A stretch of 9,283 bases of DNA from Desulfobulbus sp. (GTDB taxonomy: Bacteria; Desulfobacterota; Desulfobulbia; Desulfobulbales; Desulfobulbaceae): NCBI GenBank assembly GCA_017998195.1, contig JAGODN010000072.1, positions 1 to 9,283 of the forward strand, written 5' to 3'. Position numbers and translations under genes: made by a program. Positions 5,216 to 9,283 of the stretch are shown in pieces. The notes beneath the pieces are model-generated. The model was not told the origin of the DNA, ran no database searches, and saw only the letters and a list, made by a program, of their open reading frames with translations. How positions within the stretch are numbered: position 1 is the stretch's first letter; every line of letters starts with the position of its first letter.

Positions 5216-7699
5216 GTGGAACAGTCGGAAATTCAAGAAAAAATTCGTGGTATAGTCGAGCGCGTCACCTATCACGACGAGACCAGCGGCTGGTCGGTGC
5301 TCAAGGTGGCTCCGTTACGCGCAAACGACGGGCTGGCAACGGTTACCGTGCATCAGACGCGGGTCTTTGCCGGCGCCACCATGGAATTCGTCGGCGCCTG
5401 GGTGCAGCACCCGAAATTCGGTCGCCAGTTCAAGGCGCGGTTCGCCACCGAACTGAAACCTGCGAGCGCCGGCGCGCTGGAAAAATACCTCGGCTCCGGC
5501 CTGATCCGCGGGGTGGGGCCGAAGATCGCCCGCCGCATCGTCCGCCACTTCGGCGAGCGCACCCTGGCGGTGTTCGAAGAGGACATGGACCAACTCACCC
5601 AGGTGCCGGGCATCGCCGAGCGCAAGCTGGCCGTGATCCGCGCCGCCTGGGAGGAGCACCGGGCGGTGCGCGAGGTCATGCTCTTTCTCCAGGAGCACGG
5701 CATCTCCACCCTGTTCGCGGTGCGCATCTTCAAGCAGTACGGCGACCGGGCCATCACCCTGGTGCGGGAGGATCCCTACCGGCTGGCCCGCGACATCTAC
5801 GGAATCGGCTTTTTCTCGGCCGACCGGGTGGCCCTGTCGCTGGGCTTCGCCCCGGATTCGGTGCTGCGCGTGCAGGCGGCCATCCGCCACCTGCTCTCCG
5901 CGGCCCGGGAACAGGGCCACTGCTACCTGCAGCGGGCGCAGATCACCGCCCAGGTCGAGGAACTGCTCGGCCTGCAGCTGGCGGCCGCCATGCCCGACCA
6001 CCTGGCCGCCATGGAGGCCGAGGGGCAGCTGCGCGTGCGCCTGCTCGCCGAGTCCGCGGACAGCCCGGCCGAGCCCTGTTACTACGCCAAGTCGCTCTAC
6101 TACGAGGAGGAGTACGTGGCCCGGCGGCTGGCCAGGGCCGCGGCAGGCCGCGGCCTGGACCCGGCGCGGATCGCCGCCTGGCTGGCCGCTCACGATGGCG
6201 GATCGGGACTCACCCTGAGCGAGGAACAGGCGCGGGCCGTGTGCTCAGCCGCGGACCAGCGCTGCGCCGTGCTCACCGGCGGACCGGGCTGCGGCAAGAC
6301 CACCGCCACCCGGGTGCTGGTGGCGCTGCTGCAGGCGCTCGGTCAGCGCGTCACCCTGGCCGCGCCCACCGGCCGGGCCGCCCAGCGCATGGCCGAGGTG
6401 ATCGGCCTGGAGGCCAAAACCATCCACCGGCTGCTCGAATTCCAGGGCACCGGCTTCAAGCGCACGGAGGACAACCCGCTGAGCACGGATTTTCTCATCG
6501 TGGACGAAAGCTCCATGCTCGACATCTCGCTCACCGCCTCGCTGCTCAAGGCAGTGGCCCCGGAGACCGCGGTGCTGTTCATCGGTGACGCGGACCAGCT
6601 GCCGCCGGTGGGCGCGGGCAACGTGCTCCGCGACCTGATCGACTCGAACGTGCTGCCGGTGTTCCGCCTGGCCACGGTGTTCCGCCAGGCCAGCGAATCG
6701 GCCATCATCCAGGCCGCCCACCGGATCAACCGCGGCGAGGTGCCGCAGCTGCCCTCGCCGTTCCGCTCACCCGAGATCTGGAAAACCACGGACTGTTTCT
6801 TCATCGACTCGGCCGAGGCCACCCGCCGGGAGCTGCAGTTCATCCGCCGGGTGCGCCAGCACTGCGGCGACATCGAGGCGCGCGAGCAGCTGTTCGCGCA
6901 GCCCCCCTACAACCCGGACCTGCCCGACGACCAGGTCCCGGCCTATGCCTTCAGCGTGCCCGAGCCGTTTCAGCACGTGGACCTGGGCGCCCTGGTCACG
7001 GCCGACTCGGCCGCGGACGAACTGCTCGCCCTGGCCCGGCGCACCCACCCCTGGTCGTCGCTCTACTACGGCCTGACCGCCACCGAGGTGGTCGAGCGGT
7101 TGTGCCGCGAGTGGGTGCCGCGCTATTTCGGCACCGGGGTGGAGATCCAGGTGCTCACCCCCATGCTGCGCGGCTCGCTCGGCGCCCACAACCTGAACAC
7201 CCTGCTCCAGCAGGCGCTCAACCCGGCCTCCGCACAGCGGGCCGAACTCACCGTGGGCGAGCGGGTGTACCGCGTCGGCGACCGGGTCATCCACCGCCGC
7301 AACAACTACGAGCTGAACGTGTTCAACGGCGACATCGGCCGGATCACGGCCATCGACAACACCGAGCTGCGCCTGGAGGTCAGCTTTTTCCCGGACGGCC
7401 GACAGGTCGGCTACAGCCGCGACCAGATCGCCGAGCTGGAGCTGGCCTACGCCATCACCGTGCACAAGGCGCAGGGCTCGGAGTTCGACGTGGTCATCCT
7501 GCCGGTGCTCGGTCAGCACTTTCGCATGCTCTTCCGCAACCTGCTCTACACCGGGCTGACCCGCGGCCGGCGGCTGGCCGTGCTCGTCGGCTCGCGCCAG
7601 GCGCTGGCCATGGCGGTGCGCAACCGGGACACCTCCCGCCGCCAGACCGCGCTCGCCCGGCTCATCCGCGACTACGCCGGCGGCGCAGTCTCCCCTTGA
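5216..7699 (+). CDS. recD2: RecD2-type ATP-dependent DNA helicase (SF1B)
   Basis: RecD2 is a 5'-3' DNA helicase of superfamily 1B that works outside RecBCD in repair and replication-fork upkeep. With a GTG start at 5216 the product is 827 residues beginning (M)EQSEIQEKIRGIVERVTY, which matches the usual RecD2 N-terminus; the open frame upstream crosses nfu and the riboswitch and is a shadow. An OB-like N-terminal region and a helix-hairpin-helix region (near 85-220, with GSGLIRGVGPKIA) precede the helicase core. Core motifs are Walker A GGPGCGKT (355-362), Walker B DESS (430-433), GDADQLPPVG (457-466), VFRQ (488-491), TVHKAQGSEFD (748-758) and YTGLTRGRR (778-786). Between FFIDSAE and EIQVLTPM (643 on), about 100 residues stand where short RecD2 proteins have roughly 30. 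A -10-like CATAAT (5164-5169) lies upstream without a clear -35; the ribosome site is weak, so the start is less sure than the identity. Confidence 0.95.
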   Translation: MEQSEIQEKIRGIVERVTYHDETSGWSVLKVAPLRANDGLATVTVHQTRVFAGATMEFVGAWVQHPKFGRQFKARFATELKPASAGALEKYLGSGLIRGVGPKIARRIVRHFGERTLAVFEEDMDQLTQVPGIAERKLAVIRAAWEEHRAVREVMLFLQEHGISTLFAVRIFKQYGDRAITLVREDPYRLARDIYGIGFFSADRVALSLGFAPDSVLRVQAAIRHLLSAAREQGHCYLQRAQITAQVEELLGLQLAAAMPDHLAAMEAEGQLRVRLLAESADSPAEPCYYAKSLYYEEEYVARRLARAAAGRGLDPARIAAWLAAHDGGSGLTLSEEQARAVCSAADQRCAVLTGGPGCGKTTATRVLVALLQALGQRVTLAAPTGRAAQRMAEVIGLEAKTIHRLLEFQGTGFKRTEDNPLSTDFLIVDESSMLDISLTASLLKAVAPETAVLFIGDADQLPPVGAGNVLRDLIDSNVLPVFRLATVFRQASESAIIQAAHRINRGEVPQLPSPFRSPEIWKTTDCFFIDSAEATRRELQFIRRVRQHCGDIEAREQLFAQPPYNPDLPDDQVPAYAFSVPEPFQHVDLGALVTADSAADELLALARRTHPWSSLYYGLTATEVVERLCREWVPRYFGTGVEIQVLTPMLRGSLGAHNLNTLLQQALNPASAQRAELTVGERVYRVGDRVIHRRNNYELNVFNGDIGRITAIDNTELRLEVSFFPDGRQVGYSRDQIAELELAYAITVHKAQGSEFDVVILPVLGQHFRMLFRNLLYTGLTRGRRLAVLVGSRQALAMAVRNRDTSRRQTALARLIRDYAGGAVSP

Positions 7700-7723
7700 A
7701 AAAAAACGCCGCTGTGATAGCCT
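7696..7723 (+). promoter_or_regulatory. Candidate promoter of folD unit
   Basis: TTGAAA (7696-7701), which includes the recD2 stop codon, is followed by 16 bases and TAGCCT (7718-7723) with a TGA extended -10 in front. The -35 matches 5 of 6 consensus positions but the -10 only 3. The recD2-folD gap is 90 bp with no clear terminator, so folD may equally be transcribed from recD2. Weak, motif-only evidence. Confidence 0.3.
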
Positions 7724-7789
7724 GCGGCTCGCCGAAAGGGCGGCCGGACAACGACCGCGAACATCCCTTCCACCAGTGACCCGCACCCC

Positions 7790-8677
7790 ATGCCCGCACA
7801 GATCATCAGCGGTACTGAAACCGCCCGCGCCATCCGTACTGAACTCGCCGTGGAGGTCGCCCGGCTCAAACAGGAGCACAACCTCGTCCCCGGCCTGGTG
7901 ACCATCCTGGTGGGCGAGGACCCGGCCTCCCAGTCCTACGTGGCGGCCAAAAACAGCACCGCCCATGCCCTCGGCATCCACAGCGAGCAGGTGACCCTGC
8001 CGGCGGACACCGCCGAGGCGGAACTGCTCGCCCGCATCGACAGGTACAACCATGACCCGGCCATCCACGGCATCCTCGTGCAGCTGCCCCTGCCGCGCCA
8101 CATCGACGAGGCCAAGGTGCTGTTCGCCATCGACCCGGCCAAGGACGTGGACGGCTTTCATCCGGTGAACGTGGGCAAGATGCTGCTCGGTGAGCCCTGC
8201 TTTCTGCCCTGCACCCCGCACGGCATTCTCGAACTGCTGCAGCGGGCCGGGGTGCGGACCGACGGCGCCGAGGTTGTGGTGGTCGGCCGCTCGAACATCG
8301 TCGGCAAGCCGGTGGCCAACCTGATGCTGCAGAAGCGGGCCGGCGGCAACGCCACGGTCACGGTCTGCCACACCCGCACCCGCGACATGGCGGCCCACAC
8401 CCGGCGGGCGGACATCCTCATCGTGGCCGCGGGCCGGGCGCGGATGATCGGCGCGGACATGGTCAAGGAGGGAGCGGTGGTCATCGACGTGGGCGTCAAC
8501 CGGGTGGGCCGGACGGACAGCGGCAAGGCCATCCTTGCCGGCGACGTGGATTTCGCCCCGGTGGCGGCAAAGGCCGCGGCCATCACCCCGGTGCCGGGCG
8601 GGGTGGGGCCGATGACCATCACCATGCTCATGAAGAACACCGTGCAGGCGGCGCGCCAGGCGGCCGGCCTGGAATGA
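7790..8677 (+). CDS. folD: Bifunctional methylenetetrahydrofolate dehydrogenase/cyclohydrolase FolD
   Basis: FolD interconverts 5,10-methylene-, 5,10-methenyl- and 10-formyl-tetrahydrofolate, supplying one-carbon units for purines, formyl-methionine and, in some anaerobes, the Wood-Ljungdahl methyl branch. The 295-residue product has the family length. Catalytic and folate-site residues are in place: Y50 and K54 in SQSYVAAKN, Q98 in GILVQLPLP, and D121 in KDVDGFHP. The NAD(P)-binding loop GRSNIVGKP and the C-terminal signature PGGVGPMT are intact. The ATG at 7790 begins MPAQIISGTE; no convincing ribosome site precedes it, but the homology starts here. It lies 90 bp after recD2, and its stop overlaps or abuts the next small gene. 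No truncation or odd residue is seen. Confidence 0.97.
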   Translation: MPAQIISGTETARAIRTELAVEVARLKQEHNLVPGLVTILVGEDPASQSYVAAKNSTAHALGIHSEQVTLPADTAEAELLARIDRYNHDPAIHGILVQLPLPRHIDEAKVLFAIDPAKDVDGFHPVNVGKMLLGEPCFLPCTPHGILELLQRAGVRTDGAEVVVVGRSNIVGKPVANLMLQKRAGGNATVTVCHTRTRDMAAHTRRADILIVAAGRARMIGADMVKEGAVVIDVGVNRVGRTDSGKAILAGDVDFAPVAAKAAAITPVPGGVGPMTITMLMKNTVQAARQAAGLE

Positions 8678-8694
8678 AAGCGGAGGACGAGGCC

Positions 8695-8892
8695 ATGGCG
8701 GAGACGGAGCGCAAGGTCTGCAACACCTGCGGCGGCAGCGGCGAGATCGGCTACTTCGCGGGCGAGAGCCGTTTTTTCATCACCCGCGAGGAATGCCCGG
8801 CCTGCTTCGGCCTGGGCTATGTGCTGGAGGAGGACGAACCGAACCCGGAATCCGGCTCCGGGGCTGAGACGCAAGAAGGGGAGGGAGCATGA
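8695..8892 (+). CDS. Small DnaJ-type zinc-finger protein
   Basis: The 65-residue product contains two CXXCXGXG repeats like half of the DnaJ cysteine-rich domain: CNTCGGSG (9-16) and CPACFGLG (34-41), 21 residues apart. The four cysteines C9, C12, C34 and C37 can form one zinc site. A Glu-rich acidic tail follows; no J domain or membrane segment is present. I chose the ATG at 8695 because GGAGG sits 8 bases upstream. An alternative ATG at 8674 would give 72 residues and overlap the folD stop as ATGA, but it has no ribosome site. The stop overlaps the next gene by 4 bp. Such stand-alone zinc ribbons may act in protein-protein contacts or folding; the actual role is unknown. Confidence 0.8.
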   Translation: MAETERKVCNTCGGSGEIGYFAGESRFFITREECPACFGLGYVLEEDEPNPESGSGAETQEGEGA

Positions 8893-9083
8893 ACAGCAAC
8901 GACCTTTGGGCCGCGCTGGGTGAGTTGGAAGGGGAGCAGGCCGCGCAGGTGCTGATCGAATTGTTCGCCCGCTTCGAAGGGCGGTGCACAGCCCGGCCGG
9001 ACGACGAACCGGCGCAGGTTTTTTTCCGGCAGCTCGCCTCGGTGCTCGACCAGGTGGGCTCCTGCAACGTCAGCCGGCGCTGA
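8889..9083 (+). CDS. Small hypothetical protein behind folD
   Basis: A 64-residue protein I cannot assign to a family. It starts at an ATG overlapping the previous stop as ATGA (8889-8892), with a strong GGGAGGGAG ribosome site directly upstream, so translation is well supported. The sequence is soluble and mostly helical in appearance: an acidic N-terminal half (LWAALGELEGEQAAQVLIEL), then FARFEGRCTARPDDEP and a second helix FFRQLASVLDQVGSC. Two cysteines (C33, C59) are present but no metal-binding pattern. It is the last gene before a strong terminator. Coupling to the zinc-finger gene suggests they work together; that is inference. Confidence 0.72.
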   Translation: MNSNDLWAALGELEGEQAAQVLIELFARFEGRCTARPDDEPAQVFFRQLASVLDQVGSCNVSRR

Positions 9084-9106
9084 CAACCGCCAGTTCACGT
9101 ACACAA

Positions 9107-9140
9107 AAAGGCCCGCCGGAGCGAACTCCGGCGGGCCTTT
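9107..9140. terminator. Bidirectional intrinsic terminator between convergent units
   Basis: A perfect 15-bp GC-rich stem (9107-9121 with 9126-9140) closes on a 4-base loop, CGAA on plus and TTCG on minus. The plus side ends in only three Ts, while the minus side ends in five (A tract 9105-9109). It lies between the folD unit (plus) and the hsp20 gene (minus), whose 3' ends face each other, so it can stop both, probably best the minus-strand transcript. Confidence 0.9.
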
Positions 9141-9174
9141 CGCGTCCCTGGCCGTGGACCGGCCGAGCCGGCCG

Positions 9175-9283
9175 TCAGGGCAGGGGGGTGATCTCGATTT
9201 TCTTCACCTCCGCACCGCCGCTCACGGCCTTGCGCGGCATGGTCACGGTAAGCACACCGTTCTTGAAGCTCGCCGTGATATGG
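9175..9283 (-). CDS. Hsp20/alpha-crystallin small heat shock protein, C-terminal end (cut by window edge)
   Basis: Only the last 35 codons are inside the window. The translation begins HITASFKNGVLTVTMPR and ends KKIEITPLP before TGA at 9175-9177. The segment A-x-[FL]-x-NGVLTVTxP is the end of the alpha-crystallin domain, and I-E-I matches the C-terminal IxI motif by which small heat shock proteins dock onto neighbouring subunits. These proteins hold unfolding proteins in a refoldable state in the cytosol. The gene converges on the folD unit and is followed by the strong bidirectional hairpin. Start, length and promoter are outside the window. Confidence 0.9.
   Translation of the reverse strand, partial: HITASFKNGVLTVTMPRKAVSGGAEVKKIEITPLP

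Noticed and set aside
7722..7745. Small GC hairpin in the recD2-folD gap as a terminator
   Set aside because: The stem is short (about 4 bp around GAAAG) and has no T-run after it.
6767..8398. 543-codon minus-strand frame opposite recD2 and folD
   Set aside because: Composition is His/Gly/Val/Arg-rich without family motifs, typical of an antisense shadow in GC-rich DNA; it spans two real genes.
1..9283. CRISPR array, IS element, tRNA, phage or defence system
   Set aside because: No repeat-spacer pattern, inverted-repeat-bounded transposase, cloverleaf or defence-type gene was seen; all genes are housekeeping-like or small.

Overview
The window is a compact, GC-rich bacterial chromosome segment with no mobile elements, rRNA, tRNA or CRISPR. 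A radical-SAM ThiH (the anaerobic route to dehydroglycine, in place of the oxidase ThiO), a short family-2-like ThiF, a TPP riboswitch, high GC and a RecD2 with a large insert would all fit an anaerobic Desulfobacterota-like organism, possibly near Desulfobulbales. That placement is inference; nothing in the window fixes the taxonomy.

Left two thirds, minus strand. A thiamine operon reads right to left as thiS-thiG-thiH-thiF-thiE-thiC, and thiC runs off the left edge. ThiS, ThiF, ThiG and ThiH together build the thiazole phosphate. ThiC makes the hydroxymethylpyrimidine phosphate. ThiE joins the two into thiamine phosphate. Genes are separated by 3 to 24 bp or overlap (4 bp at thiH/thiF, 20 bp at thiF/thiE). 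In front of thiS lies a 211-bp leader with a near-consensus sigma70-type promoter, a THI-box (TPP) riboswitch and an intrinsic terminator. The 3' strand of riboswitch helix P1 is complementary to the 5' arm of the terminator, so a TPP-controlled antitermination switch can be read directly from the sequence.

Upstream of the leader, same strand, is a two-gene unit: a 77-residue Nfu/NifU C-terminal-type Fe-S scaffold protein and a 151-residue SleB/CwlJ-family cell wall hydrolase. It has its own candidate promoter and reads into the thi leader. The -35 box of the thi promoter overlaps the hydrolase stop codon.

Right third, plus strand. recD2 (GTG start, about 827 residues) runs divergently from nfu. 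It is followed by folD, a small DnaJ-type zinc-finger protein and a 64-residue protein of unknown function, the last three tightly packed. A strong hairpin terminator lies between this unit and the convergent C-terminal end of a small heat shock protein (Hsp20) gene that enters from the right edge.

No stretch longer than about 210 bp lacks a gene. I saw no clearly new multi-gene system. The points most worth a second look are the thi leader and its likely double use as terminator for the upstream genes, the insert in RecD2, the CwlJ-like hydrolase without a signal peptide, and the two small genes behind folD.
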